Notes: generated by a model from the sequence alone, not told the origin. Positions 55,156-64,000 are shown, counted from the first letter of the stretch. The stretch: DNA of 64,000 nucleotides from Bacillus cereus group sp. RP43 (GCF_040459645.1 NZ_JARVHQ010000001.1:1674001-1738000), one strand, 5' to 3'. Made by a program: numbers and translations.

Positions 55156-55698
55156 TTGGTGGATCAATCAACTAATCAGAAAAGCTATGCTCCTATTGTG
55201 ATAACGCTTTCTGTACTTGTAAATGCGATTATTTTATTTTTGTTCTTTGGGCCTGTTGGCTATGAAGGAGAAGTACATTTTGATGTAACAATTTTACCAA
55301 TGTTAAATGCAATCTTTAATAGTTTTACGTTTGTATTTTTATTAGCAGCATTATTCTCTATTATTAAAAAGAATGTAAAAATGCATCGTGGATTTATTCT
55401 TGCAGCATTTACAACGACTTTACTATTTTGTGTTTCATATTTATCGTACCATTACTTGGCGCCAGCGACACATTTTGGTGGAGAAGGATTCATTAAGTAT
55501 GTTTATTTCATCATTTTAATAACACATATTATCCTTGCGGCGATTATTGTACCACTTGCATTGTTTGCACTTGTATTTGGTTTTACAAATCAATTAACAC
55601 GTCACCGTAAAATTGTGCGTTGGACGATGCCGATTTGGTTATATGTAAGTTTATCTGGTGTTATTGTTTACTTAATGATCTCGCCTTATTATCAATAA
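55156..55698 (+). CDS. ctaM: DUF420 protein, CtaM-like heme-copper oxidase factor
   Basis: A 180-residue membrane protein with five or six helices and conserved His positions (MHRGFILAAF, SYHYLAPATHFGG, TRHRKIVRW) typical of DUF420 proteins. CtaM of Staphylococcus and YozB of B. subtilis are needed for active heme-copper oxidases. The start is uncertain: AGAGGAG is best spaced for TTG 55156, but GTG 55159 is possible. It is a stand-alone gene here, not linked to a cta operon. Confidence 0.8.
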   Translation: MVDQSTNQKSYAPIVITLSVLVNAIILFLFFGPVGYEGEVHFDVTILPMLNAIFNSFTFVFLLAALFSIIKKNVKMHRGFILAAFTTTLLFCVSYLSYHYLAPATHFGGEGFIKYVYFIILITHIILAAIIVPLALFALVFGFTNQLTRHRKIVRWTMPIWLYVSLSGVIVYLMISPYYQ

Positions 55699-55731
55699 AA
55701 AATCTCAGCCTTTAAGGCTGGGATTTTTTTG
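55697..55731 (+). terminator. Intrinsic terminator of ctaM
   Basis: The stem AAATCTCAGCC pairs with GGCTGGGATTT (one G-U pair), loop TTTAA, followed by a run of T. Confidence 0.85.
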
Positions 55732-55815
55732 TTAAGCAAATTTGTTTGTGAAATTTAAAAAGTGTGGTATACAAAAGTATAGTTGCTTTTCATATGGAAG
55801 GGATGGTAAAGGTAT

Positions 55816-56979
55816 ATGCAAAATTTTGTATTTCGTAATCCAACAAAACTTATTTTTGGTAAAGGACAATTAGAGCAGTTAAAAACTGAGATTCCACAGT
55901 TCGGTAAGAAAGTTCTTCTCGTATATGGAGGAGGAAGTATTAAAAGAAACGGTATTTATGATAATGTAAGTTCTATTTTAAAGGATATAAGTGCGGAAGT
56001 GTTTGAATTGACAGGTGTTGAACCGAATCCTCGTTTATCAACTGTAAAGAAAGGGATTCAAATTTGTAAAGACAATGGAGTCGAATTTATTTTAGCAGTT
56101 GGTGGAGGAAGTGTAATCGACTGTACGAAAGCGATTGCTGCAGGTAGTAAATATGATGGTGATGTATGGGATATTGTAACAAAAAAAGCATTTGCTAGCG
56201 AGGCGTTACCATTTGGTACTGTACTCACTCTTGCAGCAACAGGTTCTGAAATGAATGCAGGGTCTGTAATTACAAATTGGGAAACGAATGAAAAGTACGG
56301 ATGGGGTAGTCCAGTTACATTCCCGCAGTTTTCAATTTTAGATCCAGTTCATACGGCGTCTGTGCCGAGAGATCAAACAATTTATGGTATGGTCGATATT
56401 ATGTCGCACGTATTAGAGCAATATTTCCATCACGGCACGAATACAGAATTACAAGATCGTTATTGTGAATCTGTTTTAAAAACAGTAATTGAAACAGCTC
56501 CTAAGCTTTTAAGTGATTTAGAAAATTATGAGCATAGGGAAACGATTTTATATTGCGGAACGATGGCTTTAAACGGTATTTTAGCAATGGGAGTAAGAGG
56601 AGATTGGGCAACTCATAATATTGAGCATGCAGTTTCTGCTGTTCATGATATACCACATGGGGGTGGCCTTGCGATTTTATTCCCGAACTGGATGAAGCAT
56701 GTTGTAGATGAAAATGTAAGTCGTTTTAAACAATTCGCTATTCGTGTATTCGATGTAGAAACAGATGGGAAGACCGATAAAGAGGTTGCATTAGAGGGAA
56801 TTGAGGCGTTACGTCAATTTTGGACTTCGATTGAAGCGCCAGTAACATTAGCTGATTACGCTATTAGAGAAAGTGAAATTGACTTAATGGCGGATAAAGC
56901 GATGGCTTATGGTGAATTCGGTAACTTTAAAAAATTAAATAAAGATGATGTTCTTGAAATTTATAAAGCTTCTTTATAA
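55816..56979 (+). CDS. Iron-containing alcohol dehydrogenase (YugJ/BdhA type)
   Basis: A 387-residue group III alcohol dehydrogenase. Cofactor motif [13 protein letters not shown] lies near residue 95, and the metal ligands Asp/His are in [16 protein letters not shown] and [18 protein letters not shown]. It resembles the NADH/NADPH-dependent butanol dehydrogenases YugJ and YugK. The substrate is probably a short aldehyde. Monocistronic, ending in a terminator at 56995-57026. Confidence 0.9.
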   Translation: MQNFVFRNPTKLIFGKGQLEQLKTEIPQFGKKVLLVYGGGSIKRNGIYDNVSSILKDISAEVFELTGVEPNPRLSTVKKGIQICKDNGVEFILAVGGGSVIDCTKAIAAGSKYDGDVWDIVTKKAFASEALPFGTVLTLAATGSEMNAGSVITNWETNEKYGWGSPVTFPQFSILDPVHTASVPRDQTIYGMVDIMSHVLEQYFHHGTNTELQDRYCESVLKTVIETAPKLLSDLENYEHRETILYCGTMALNGILAMGVRGDWATHNIEHAVSAVHDIPHGGGLAILFPNWMKHVVDENVSRFKQFAIRVFDVETDGKTDKEVALEGIEALRQFWTSIEAPVTLADYAIRESEIDLMADKAMAYGEFGNFKKLNKDDVLEIYKASL

Positions 56980-56994
56980 GTGAATTGAGAGTAG

Positions 56995-57031
56995 AAACCT
57001 ATTTGATTATAATGTCAAATAGGTTTATTTT
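56995..57031 (+). terminator. Intrinsic terminator of the alcohol dehydrogenase gene
   Basis: A 12-bp perfect stem AAACCTATTTGA with an 8-base loop is followed by ATTTTT. Confidence 0.88.
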
Positions 57032-57040
57032 TGGTTATTT

Positions 57041-57114
57041 ATAATTGTTTTTGGATGTTTGTGATTATATATGATTGTTTATGGTTGATTTTTGTGATCG
57101 TTTTCATTATACTG
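57041..57114 (+). promoter_or_regulatory. fru operon control region: direct repeats, cre-like site and promoter
   Basis: Two imperfect direct repeats of about 26 bp, 30 bp apart (ATAATTGTTTTTGGATG... from 57041 and ATGATTGTTTATGGTTG... from 57071), suit a DeoR-type repressor. TTGATT (57085-57090) and TATACT (57109-57114), spacer 18, form the promoter. A cre-like site at 57092-57107 (one mismatch) lies between them, predicting CcpA repression. Confidence 0.65.
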
Positions 57115-57137
57115 TAATCAAAGAAGAGGTGAAGAAG

Positions 57138-57890
57138 ATGTTAACTCCTGAACGTCATCAAATGATACTACAACTTGTGAAAGAACAAAAAGTGGTTAAA
57201 TTACAGCAATTAGTGGAAAGAACAGAAAGCTCTGAATCGACAATTCGTCGTGATTTAGCGCAATTGGAAAAACAAAGGTTATTAAAAAGAGTTCATGGTG
57301 GTGCCTCTGTTTTAACAGGCAAAGGACAGGAGCCAACGATGATTGAAAAATCATCCAAAAACATTCAAATAAAACAACAAATTGCCAAGTATGCGGCTAG
57401 TATTGTTGAACAAGGGGATTGCGTTTATTTAGATGCAGGAAGTACAACATTTGAAATGATTCCATTTTTAATAAATAAAGATGTTACTGTCGTAACGAAT
57501 GGACTTATGCACATTGAAGCTTTAGTTGAAAATAATATTCGTGCGTATTTACTAGGCGGGATGATGAAGAGTAGGACGAAAGCTTTAATCGGTGCGATGG
57601 CACAGGAAAGTATGCAGAAGTATCGATTTGATAAATGTTTTTTAGGAGCTAATGGTGTACATGAACAGTTAGGGTATACAACGCCAGATCCAGAAGAAGC
57701 ACTCTTGAAACAAATGGCATTAATATTAGCGAACGAAGGGTATTTCTTAATTGATGAAAGTAAATTTTCAGAAGTTGCGTTTGCGAAAATTGCAAATGTT
57801 GAAGATGCAAGCATTATTACAAATCATTTAGAAATTGATTTAGAAAAATATAAAAGACAAACCAATGTAATTGAGGCTGATAAACAATGA
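57138..57890 (+). CDS. fruR: DeoR-family repressor FruR
   Basis: A 250-residue DeoR regulator. The N-terminal HTH (residues 5-60, with VERTESSESTIRRDLAQLEKQRLLKRVHGG) is followed by a ligand-sensing domain with VYLDAGSTTFEMI. It probably senses fructose-1-phosphate and controls fruRKA. AGAGGTGAAGAAG precedes ATG 57138; the frame from 57075 runs through the promoter and is rejected. Its stop overlaps the fruK start by 4 bp. Confidence 0.92.
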   Translation: MLTPERHQMILQLVKEQKVVKLQQLVERTESSESTIRRDLAQLEKQRLLKRVHGGASVLTGKGQEPTMIEKSSKNIQIKQQIAKYAASIVEQGDCVYLDAGSTTFEMIPFLINKDVTVVTNGLMHIEALVENNIRAYLLGGMMKSRTKALIGAMAQESMQKYRFDKCFLGANGVHEQLGYTTPDPEEALLKQMALILANEGYFLIDESKFSEVAFAKIANVEDASIITNHLEIDLEKYKRQTNVIEADKQ

Positions 57891-58798
57891 TCTATACAGT
57901 TACTTTAAACCCATCTATTGATTATGTAGTACAAGTTAATTCTTTCGATTTAGGAACAGTAAACCGAGCAGAGAAAGATATGAAGTTTCCAGGAGGAAAA
58001 GGGATTAATGTTTCTCGTGTTCTTCATCGTTTAGGTGTTGAAAATGTAGCGCTTGGATTTACGGGTGGATTTACTGGTCAATTTATTAAAGATGTATTGC
58101 AGACGGAAGGTGTAACAACAAACTTCGTCCAAGTAGATGGAGATTCTCGAATTAATGTGAAAATAAAAGGGCAAGAAGAAACAGAGCTAAATGGACAAGG
58201 CCCTATTGTGACAAATGAGCAATTTGAACAATTGATGAAAAAAATCGAAAGTATGCAACCTGGAGATAGTGTTGTACTAGCTGGAAGTGTACCTTCTTCT
58301 ATTCCAACTACCTTTTATGAATCAATCGCAGCGTTTGGAGCCGAAAAAGGTATTCGTGTAGTAGTAGATGCAAGTGGAAGTGCACTGCAGCATGTAACTA
58401 AAAACAATCCATTTTTAATAAAGCCAAATCATCATGAACTTGGTGAGTTATTCGGAGTAGAGCTTTCAACAGTAGAAGACATTTTACCGTATGGAAGAAA
58501 ATTAATCGAACAAGGTGTAGAGCACGTTATAGTATCAATGGCAGGAGATGGGGCTTTATTATTTACGGCAGAAGGTATATATGAAGCAACTGTTCCAAAA
58601 GGTATTGTAATTAATTCAGTTGGGGCAGGAGATTCACTTGTTGCAGGATTTGTAGGTAAATATGAACAGACAAAAGATATTGAAAAAGCATTTCAATATG
58701 GTGTTGCAACGGGGAGTGCAACAGCATTTTCAGCAGATTTATGTACAAAGGAAAAAGTAGAAGAATTATTGTCGCAAGTAGTTGTAGTTAAGCGATAG
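57887..58798 (+). CDS. fruK: 1-phosphofructokinase FruK
   Basis: A 303-residue PfkB-family kinase that phosphorylates fructose-1-phosphate to fructose-1,6-bisphosphate. Motifs are TLNPSIDYVV at the N-terminus, PGGKGINVSRVL, AGSVPSS and the C-terminal anion hole NSVGAGDSLVAGF with the catalytic Asp. It is translationally coupled to fruR and followed 13 bp later by fruA. Confidence 0.95.
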   Translation: MIYTVTLNPSIDYVVQVNSFDLGTVNRAEKDMKFPGGKGINVSRVLHRLGVENVALGFTGGFTGQFIKDVLQTEGVTTNFVQVDGDSRINVKIKGQEETELNGQGPIVTNEQFEQLMKKIESMQPGDSVVLAGSVPSSIPTTFYESIAAFGAEKGIRVVVDASGSALQHVTKNNPFLIKPNHHELGELFGVELSTVEDILPYGRKLIEQGVEHVIVSMAGDGALLFTAEGIYEATVPKGIVINSVGAGDSLVAGFVGKYEQTKDIEKAFQYGVATGSATAFSADLCTKEKVEELLSQVVVVKR

Positions 58799-58811
58799 GG
58801 GGAAGTAACAT

Positions 58812-60665
58812 ATGAAAATTACAGAACTATTAAAAAGGGATACAGTCATTATGAATTTGACAGCTTCAAATAAAGAAGCTGTCATAGATGAATTAGTTGA
58901 AAAGTTAAGCGGGGCAAATCGTTTAAATAGTAAAGCTGAATTTAAAGAAGCTATTTTAAAGCGAGAGTCACAAAGTACAACAGGAATTGGTGAAGGTATT
59001 GCTATACCTCATGCGAAGACGAATGCCGTTAAACAACCATCGATTTGTTTTGGTAGAAGTGTAAGCGGTATCAACTATGAATCACTTGATGGACAGCCCG
59101 CACATTTATTCTTTATGATTGCTGCAAGTGAAGGGGCGAATAATACTCATTTAGAAACGTTGTCTCGTCTATCTACATTATTAATGGATGAAGGTTTTCG
59201 TAAACAATTATTAGAAGCAAAGGATGAAGAGGAACTTCTTAGTTTATTTGATGAAAAAGAGAGTGAAAAAGAAGAAGTTGAAGTAGTAAAGCCAGAAGGG
59301 AATGAACCATACGTATTAGCTGTTACAGCTTGTCCAACTGGAATCGCTCACACATATATGGCTGCGGATAGTTTAAAAGCAAAAGCAGCAGAGTTAGGGA
59401 TAGCGATTAAAGTTGAAACGAATGGATCAACAGGTGTTAAAAACGATTTAACGAAAGAGGACATTGAGCGCGCAACGGCTATTATTGTAGCTGCAGATAA
59501 ACAAGTAGAAATGAATCGTTTTGCTGGGAAGCATGTCATTCAAGTACCAGTCGCCGATGGGATTAGAAAAACTGAAATCCTTCTTAATCGAGCTATAAAA
59601 CAAGATGCACCCATCTTTAAAGGTGTAAAAGAGGATGGGAAGGCAGAAAATGTAGAGAAAGAAAAGGGGCTGGGAATTTATAAGCATTTAATGAGCGGTG
59701 TAAGTAATATGCTTCCGTTCGTTGTTGGTGGTGGAATTTTAATTGCACTAGCGTTTGCAGTTGGTGGCATAAAGGCAGAAGGCCCTTTAGCTGAATTGTT
59801 CATGTCTATTGGTGGAGGAAAAACAGGTGCGTTTTTATTCCTTGTACCAATTTTAGCTGGATTTATTGCGAGTTCTATTGCTGATCGTCCTGGTTTTATG
59901 CCTGGTGTTGTCGGTGGATTTTTAGCAGCACATGCGAATGCTGGATTTTTAGGCGGATTAATTGCTGGTTTCTTAGCTGGATATGTTGTTTTAGGATTGA
60001 AAAGATTATTTTCAGGATTACCAGTACAGTTAGAAGGAATTAAACCTGTTTTGTTATATCCAGTCTTTGGATTATTGATTACAGGAGTTGTAATGCAAAA
60101 AGTAGTAAACCCGCCTGTAGTAGCATTAAATGAAATGTTAACCGGATGGTTAAATGGTTTGAACGGTACGAATGCTATATTATTAGGTCTTATTTTAGGT
60201 GGTATGATGGCAATTGATATGGGTGGTCCAATTAATAAAGCGGCATTTACATTTGGTATTGCTGCAATAGAAGCACAGAATTTTGGAGTGCACTCAGCAG
60301 TTATGGCTGGTGGTATGGTACCGCCACTTGCGATTGCATTCGCAACCACATTCTTTAAAACAAAATTTACAGAAGCGGAACGTAAATCTGGTTTAACAAA
60401 TTATATTATGGGAGCATCGTTTATTACAGAAGGTGCGATTCCATTTGCAGCTGCCGATCCGGTTCGAGTAATAGTAAGTTGTGTTGTTGGTTCAAGTATC
60501 GCGGGTGCCTTATCTATGTTATTCCAAATTACATTGCCGGCACCGCATGGTGGATTGTTTGTTATCGCATTAGTGAATAAACCGTTGCTATACATTTTCT
60601 CTATATTAATTGGGACGATTGTTTCAGCTATTATGATAGGTGTTTGGAAGAAGAAAGTTAAATAA
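58812..60665 (+). CDS. fruA: PTS fructose transporter EIIABC
   Basis: A 617-residue fused PTS permease. The EIIA domain (1-145) has the phosphohistidine in GIAIPHAKT, the EIIB domain (about 160-260) has the phosphocysteine in VTACPTGIAHTY, and the EIIC membrane domain (about 290-617) contains FMPGVVGGFLAAHANAGFLGG. It imports fructose as fructose-1-phosphate. AGGGGGAAG precedes the ATG. Last gene of the operon. Confidence 0.96.
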   Translation: MKITELLKRDTVIMNLTASNKEAVIDELVEKLSGANRLNSKAEFKEAILKRESQSTTGIGEGIAIPHAKTNAVKQPSICFGRSVSGINYESLDGQPAHLFFMIAASEGANNTHLETLSRLSTLLMDEGFRKQLLEAKDEEELLSLFDEKESEKEEVEVVKPEGNEPYVLAVTACPTGIAHTYMAADSLKAKAAELGIAIKVETNGSTGVKNDLTKEDIERATAIIVAADKQVEMNRFAGKHVIQVPVADGIRKTEILLNRAIKQDAPIFKGVKEDGKAENVEKEKGLGIYKHLMSGVSNMLPFVVGGGILIALAFAVGGIKAEGPLAELFMSIGGGKTGAFLFLVPILAGFIASSIADRPGFMPGVVGGFLAAHANAGFLGGLIAGFLAGYVVLGLKRLFSGLPVQLEGIKPVLLYPVFGLLITGVVMQKVVNPPVVALNEMLTGWLNGLNGTNAILLGLILGGMMAIDMGGPINKAAFTFGIAAIEAQNFGVHSAVMAGGMVPPLAIAFATTFFKTKFTEAERKSGLTNYIMGASFITEGAIPFAAADPVRVIVSCVVGSSIAGALSMLFQITLPAPHGGLFVIALVNKPLLYIFSILIGTIVSAIMIGVWKKKVK

Positions 60666-60670
60666 AAGAT

Positions 60671-60704
60671 AAAAAGGGACAGCTAATAGGAGTTGTTCCT
60701 TTTT
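60671..60704 (+). terminator. Intrinsic terminator of the fru operon
   Basis: The stem AAAAAGGGACAGCT pairs with AGTTGTTCCTTTTT through two G-U pairs. Confidence 0.78.
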
Positions 60705-60973
60705 CGTTACAAAAAGTAATTTAATAATTGGATTATGATGGATTTTGGTAAAAGATGTAATGAAAAGTGATTTTTTTGTAACAAAAAAGTAATACTGTAA
60801 TTTTTTCTGGAAAAAAATTCTTATACTAATTTGTGAGAAATATATGAAAACTATTGCTGATTTTGGTAGAAATACAATTCTTTAATATGGAAATTTATGT
60901 TACAAATCATTAATCGTTTATTACGAATGCTTTGTAATTGTGTGATTTTCGAAATTCTACAAAAAACTGTTGT

Positions 60974-60979
60974 TATAAT
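60974..60979 (+). promoter_or_regulatory. Probable -10 element of the EntD-like gene
   Basis: TATAAT about 35 bp before the start codon; the -35 is weak. The preceding 60705-60973 stretch is A/T-rich with several TGTAA- and GTAAT-like words and no clear operator or gene. Confidence 0.4.
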
Positions 60980-61013
60980 GAGAACACGAAAACAAAGCAA
61001 ATGGAGGCTATTC

Positions 61014-61982
61014 ATGAAAAAATTATTAGGTATAGCAACAGCAGCAGTTTTTGGTCTTGGGATTTTTGCAGGTTCTGCTAAAGCGGAAACGATTGTAACA
61101 ACAGATGTATTAAACGTTAGAGAAAACCCAACTGTAGAATCAAAGCTTGTAGGTAAAATGCTAAGTGGAAATAAATTAGATGTTATAAATACAGAAAACG
61201 GATGGTCCAAAATTAAATTAGATGGCAAAGAAGCGTTTGTAAGTGCTGAGTTTACGAAAAATTCTTATTATGTAACAGCAAATGTATTAAACGTTCGTGC
61301 TGGAGCGAATACTGATTCAGAAATTCTTGGTACGCTTAAAAAAGATGACTTGATTGAAACGACAAATCAAGTACAAAACGAATGGTTACAATTCGAATAT
61401 GGTGGGAAAGCGGCGTATGTTCACGTACCATTTTTAACAGGTACAGCACCTGTTATTGAAAGAAAAGAAGTTCCAGCTCAAGATGAAGCACCAACTAAGG
61501 TGAAAACGGCGGTTAAAAATGATGCATCAGTTAAGGAGAAAACTCCGGCCAAAAATGAAACGGCAGTTAACGGAAAAGAATCTGTTAAAAGTGGAGCATC
61601 AAGTAAACCAGTAGCGCAAGCGAAGCCGGCAGCTAAACCAGTGACGAAATCTACTGAAACAAGTGCACCTGCTGGTGGTCGTGAAATAACAGTAGAAGCG
61701 ACAGCTTACACAGCTAATCCGAGTGAAAATGGCACATATGGTGGTCGTGTGTTAACTGCGATGGGGCATGATTTAACAGCGAATCCAAATATGAAAGTTA
61801 TTGCTGTTGATCCGAAAGTAATTCCTCTCGGATCAAAAGTGTGGGTGGAAGGATATGGAGAAGCAATTGCTGGAGATACTGGTGGCGCGATTAAAGGAAA
61901 TCGTATTGATGTTTTAGTTGGTTCAGATAGCACTGCTGATAGTTGGGGTCGTAAATCCGTTAAAGTGAAAGTTATCAAATAA
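61014..61982 (+). CDS. entD: Secreted SH3/3D cell-wall-binding protein (EntD-like)
   Basis: 322 residues: a signal peptide cleaved near SAKA at 24, two bacterial SH3 domains (about 25-85 and 90-150), a low-complexity Lys/Ala/Thr-rich linker (about 155-225), and a C-terminal 3D domain with AVDPKVIPLGSKVWV and AGDTGGAIKGNRIDV. Proteins with this plan in the B. cereus group are called Ent A/B/C/D/FM. They were named enterotoxins but more likely remodel peptidoglycan, as 3D domains are lytic transglycosylase-like. The symbol entD rests on position beside miaA-hfq and is tentative. ATG 61014 follows ATGGAGG; the longer frame from 60897 is rejected. Confidence 0.8.
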   Translation: MKKLLGIATAAVFGLGIFAGSAKAETIVTTDVLNVRENPTVESKLVGKMLSGNKLDVINTENGWSKIKLDGKEAFVSAEFTKNSYYVTANVLNVRAGANTDSEILGTLKKDDLIETTNQVQNEWLQFEYGGKAAYVHVPFLTGTAPVIERKEVPAQDEAPTKVKTAVKNDASVKEKTPAKNETAVNGKESVKSGASSKPVAQAKPAAKPVTKSTETSAPAGGREITVEATAYTANPSENGTYGGRVLTAMGHDLTANPNMKVIAVDPKVIPLGSKVWVEGYGEAIAGDTGGAIKGNRIDVLVGSDSTADSWGRKSVKVKVIK

Positions 61983-61993
61983 TGTATTAAAAT

Positions 61994-62033
61994 AAAAAAC
62001 GGCTGCTTGAAAATGTCTAAGCAGCCGTTTTTT
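61994..62033. terminator. Bidirectional terminator
   Basis: A 15-bp perfect stem AAAAAACGGCTGCTT with a 10-base loop separates the EntD-like gene and the convergent small gene. Confidence 0.92.
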
Positions 62034-62043
62034 TATATAAGAA

Positions 62044-62295
62044 TTATTGAAAAGGGTAAATTGTTTTACCTGTAATAATTTTATATGCGGTGCAAAATTG
62101 AGTTTGCATATACTCTGTATTTTTATTTTCTGGATGTAACGCTGTTTCTTGAAGAGTAGAATGAAAGGAACGTAGTAAACAATTTAGTGCGAAGTATAAT
62201 TCTTCTTGTGAACAATTTTGTTCTTTTGTAGCAGTAGCTAAAATAAGGTCTTTTATTAATAATGGAAAATCGATAGTCGCTTGTTTCATAGTCAT
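62044..62295 (-). CDS. Small conserved-looking protein, unknown
   Basis: 83 residues, soluble and mostly helical, with two or three Cys (NCSQEELYFALNCLLRSF). GAGAGGG precedes ATG 62295, and a good terminator follows. No family is recognised. It is divergent from miaA. Confidence 0.6.
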   Translation of the reverse strand: MTMKQATIDFPLLIKDLILATATKEQNCSQEELYFALNCLLRSFHSTLQETALHPENKNTEYMQTQFCTAYKIITGKTIYPFQ

Positions 62296-62472
62296 TGCAC
62301 CCTCTCCGAGCTATTTTTTATCATGTATATGCAGAATTGGACAAGCTATGCTCTTTTTTTTATGTATAATTTCATGTACTGGATTCAAAGAACTTGCAAT
62401 CATGCCGTTAAAATTGGTAAGATTGGGTATAATCAATAGATGGAGTATATTACATAAAGAGAGTTGAATGAT

Positions 62473-63426
62473 ATGGGAGAAGTGCAACATGAAAAAGTTG
62501 CTGTCATCATTGGGCCAACTGCTGTCGGGAAGACGAAATTAAGTATCGATCTTGCAAAAGCGTTCAATGGTGAGATTATTAGTGGTGATTCCATGCAAAT
62601 TTATCGTACGATGGATATCGGGACTGCAAAGGTGACGACAGATGAGATGGACGGAATTCCGCATTATATGATTGATATAAAAGATCCGGAAGATTCATTT
62701 TCTGTGGCGGAATTTCAAGAACGTGTCCGTAAGTGCATTCGAGAAATTACAGAGCGCGGGAAATTACCAATTATTGTTGGTGGAACCGGTCTCTATATAC
62801 AATCTGTTCTATTCGATTACCAGTTTACAGATGAGGCTGGGGACGCTACATACCGAGAACAGATGGAAAAGTTATCATTAGAACACGGTGCGGAATATGT
62901 ACATAAAAAGTTGCAAGAAGTAGATCCAGAAAGTGCGGAGCGTATTCATGCCAATAATGTAAGGCGTGTTATTCGGGCGTTAGAAATTTTTCACACGACG
63001 GGTGAAAAAATGAGTAACCAGCTCGAAAAACAAGAAAATGAGTTACTGTACGATGTTTCATTAATTGGCTTGACAATGGATCGAGAAATGCTATACGATC
63101 GCATTAACTTACGTGTTAACCTAATGATTGAACAAGGTTTATTAGAAGAAGTAAAAGGTCTACATGAAAGAGGAGTGCGAGATTGTCAATCTATTCAAGC
63201 GATTGGTTATAAAGAGATATATGATTATTTTGAGAATCGTGTATCTTTAGAAGAAGCGGTATCACAATTAAAGACGAATTCACGCCGTTATGCCAAACGT
63301 CAATTAACGTGGTTCCGTAATAAGATGGATGTCACGTGGTTCGATGTTACTGATGGTGAAAAAACGTCAGAAATTTTACGATACATAGAAGGAAAGCTAC
63401 AACTAAAGTCGAATAATAGTAAGTAG
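62473..63426 (+). CDS. miaA: tRNA dimethylallyltransferase MiaA
   Basis: 317-residue enzyme that adds a dimethylallyl group to A37 of tRNAs reading UNN codons. The P-loop is IIGPTAVGKTKLS at 12-24, with SGDSMQIYRTMDIGTAK, GGTGLYIQS and SRRYAKRQLTWFR. ATG 62473 gives the usual N-terminus; TTG 62464 is possible. It is followed 21 bp later by hfq, the usual pair. Confidence 0.97.
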   Translation: MGEVQHEKVAVIIGPTAVGKTKLSIDLAKAFNGEIISGDSMQIYRTMDIGTAKVTTDEMDGIPHYMIDIKDPEDSFSVAEFQERVRKCIREITERGKLPIIVGGTGLYIQSVLFDYQFTDEAGDATYREQMEKLSLEHGAEYVHKKLQEVDPESAERIHANNVRRVIRALEIFHTTGEKMSNQLEKQENELLYDVSLIGLTMDREMLYDRINLRVNLMIEQGLLEEVKGLHERGVRDCQSIQAIGYKEIYDYFENRVSLEEAVSQLKTNSRRYAKRQLTWFRNKMDVTWFDVTDGEKTSEILRYIEGKLQLKSNNSK

Positions 63427-63447
63427 AGAAAAAGAGGAGGATTCGAC

Positions 63448-63672
63448 ATGAAGCAATCAATCAATATTCAAGATCAGTTTTTAAATCAACTCCGTAAAGA
63501 GAATACGTTCGTTACGCTGTACTTATTAAATGGTTTCCAGCTTCGTGGATTAATTAAAGGTTTTGATAACTTTACAGTCCTGCTGGAAACAGAAGGTAAG
63601 CAACAGCTTATTTATAAACATGCAATTTCTACATTTGTACCACAAAAAAATGTTTCAATTGAATTAGAGTAG
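63448..63672 (+). CDS. hfq: RNA chaperone Hfq
   Basis: A 74-residue Sm-like protein that forms a hexameric ring and binds sRNAs and mRNAs. The Sm1 motif ([20 protein letters not shown]) and Sm2 motif YKHAIST are intact. AGGAGG precedes the ATG. It is probably cotranscribed with miaA and ends in a strong terminator. Confidence 0.97.
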
Positions 63673-63693
63673 TAATGAATGATTGTACATAAC

Positions 63694-63722
63694 AAAAAAG
63701 AGCGAGTTTCTCGCTCTTTTTT
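63694..63722 (+). terminator. Intrinsic terminator of hfq
   Basis: The stem AAAAAGAGCGAG / CTCGCTCTTTTT with a TTT loop continues into T residues. Confidence 0.9.
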
Positions 63723-63751
63723 TATTTGCCATAAACAATAAATAGTGAAAT

Positions 63752-64000
63752 TTAAGCGATTCTAAATACAGTAAGTCGGATGTTAGTGTTGCCTGTTTCG
63801 GGAATTGTAATTTCACTAAGGGTAGATTTGACAGAAATATTTGTGCTAGCTGCTAACGTTTCAATTGTAGTAAATGAAAGTGAGTCGCCTATTAGATTTG
63901 AAGAGAAGTTGTCAGTTGCGGCTGCTCCATTTATTGAAATTCCTACTCCGAGCGGAGCACATCCTGGTGCAGTTGTAGAGATGGATACGCTAATTACATA
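63752..64000 (-). CDS. C-terminus of probable exosporium (BclA-like) surface protein, window-truncated
   Basis: The frame is open to the window end; only the last 82 residues are seen. They are rich in Ser/Thr/Ile/Val with short beta-strand-like segments (VISVSISTTAPG, GDSLSFTTIETLAAS, EITIPETGN) and end in NTNIRLTVFRIA. This fits the jelly-roll C-terminal domain of BclA-type collagen-like glycoproteins and related B. cereus exosporium proteins. A collagen-like GXX region would lie beyond the window. The identification is from composition and pattern only. Confidence 0.5.
   Translation of the reverse strand, partial: YVISVSISTTAPGCAPLGVGISINGAAATDNFSSNLIGDSLSFTTIETLAASTNISVKSTLSEITIPETGNTNIRLTVFRIA

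Noticed and set aside
55740..55815. Possible Rex site before the alcohol dehydrogenase
   Set aside because: Only one half (TTGTGAA-like) is present; the second half does not match.
60705..60973. WalR-like TGTAA-type half sites upstream of the EntD-like gene
   Set aside because: Half sites are not at the required five-base spacing, so no WalR box can be claimed.
60897..61013. N-terminal extension of the EntD-like protein
   Set aside because: The extension crosses the promoter -10 and the ATGGAGG ribosome site, and the signal peptide begins at 61014.

Overview
The window is low-GC Firmicute chromosome from a member of the Bacillus cereus group (B. cereus / B. thuringiensis type). The evidence is a near-canonical B. 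cereus phosphatidylinositol phospholipase C gene behind a perfect PlcR box, a B. cereus-type EntD-like SH3/3D protein, bcr-type short repeats restricted to this group, bacillithiol synthesis (BshB2), and the miaA-hfq pair. No rRNA, tRNA, CRISPR array, prophage or intact insertion sequence was seen. Most genes have strong AGGAGG-like ribosome binding sites, TTG/GTG starts are common, and nearly every transcription unit ends in a clear intrinsic terminator.

Layout. 0-9 kb: end of a membrane protein, a TPR/dynamin-like protein with a degenerate P-loop, an LtaS-type sulfatase, a COG2509 flavoprotein and a LysM/SleB-type hydrolase. 9-13 kb: PlcR-controlled plcA and a GH1 beta-glucosidase/GntR pair with an operator palindrome. 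13-18.5 kb: bshB2, a MocR regulator, a CidA/LrgB pair, YfmQ, and YppC (DUF2515) with an overlapping membrane protein. 18.5-22.3 kb: a compact cluster of sugar-nucleotide 4,6-dehydratase, reductase, DUF6572 protein and MurG paralogue. 22.3-31.6 kb: a GGDEF/EAL receptor with a near-perfect PlcR box, small hydrolases, pepT and a lactonase. 31.6-34.5 kb: the adaptive-response operon adaA-ogt-alkA beside exoA. 34.5-39.6 kb: a Fur-box-preceded Feu-type catecholate siderophore operon with its own ATPase and trilactone esterase.

41.4-44.1 kb: a CadC-like ArsR gene with two operators, followed without an obvious terminator by metal-independent phosphoglycerate mutase, a ferredoxin and a His-rich CDF metal exporter. 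44.2-48.2 kb: two bcr-type repeats around a small exported protein, then the copper system csoR / copZ / copA with three CsoR-like boxes. 48.4-57 kb: GNAT, HU, formate/nitrite channel, phosphoesterase, M20 amidohydrolase, amino acid permease, small membrane proteins, CtaM and an iron alcohol dehydrogenase. 57-60.7 kb: fruR-fruK-fruA behind repeated operator-like motifs and a cre-like site. 61-64 kb: EntD-like protein, miaA, hfq, and the C-terminus of a probable exosporium protein on the minus strand.

The most interesting leads are: the possible coupling of a metal-sensing repressor, a metal exporter and a metal-independent glycolytic enzyme; PlcR control of a c-di-GMP enzyme; the dehydratase/reductase/MurG-paralogue cluster; a terminator-like hairpin inside the plcA leader; orphan terminators that may end small RNAs; and competing hairpins upstream of the dynamin-like gene. 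Assignments rest on reading motifs by eye; no database search was possible.
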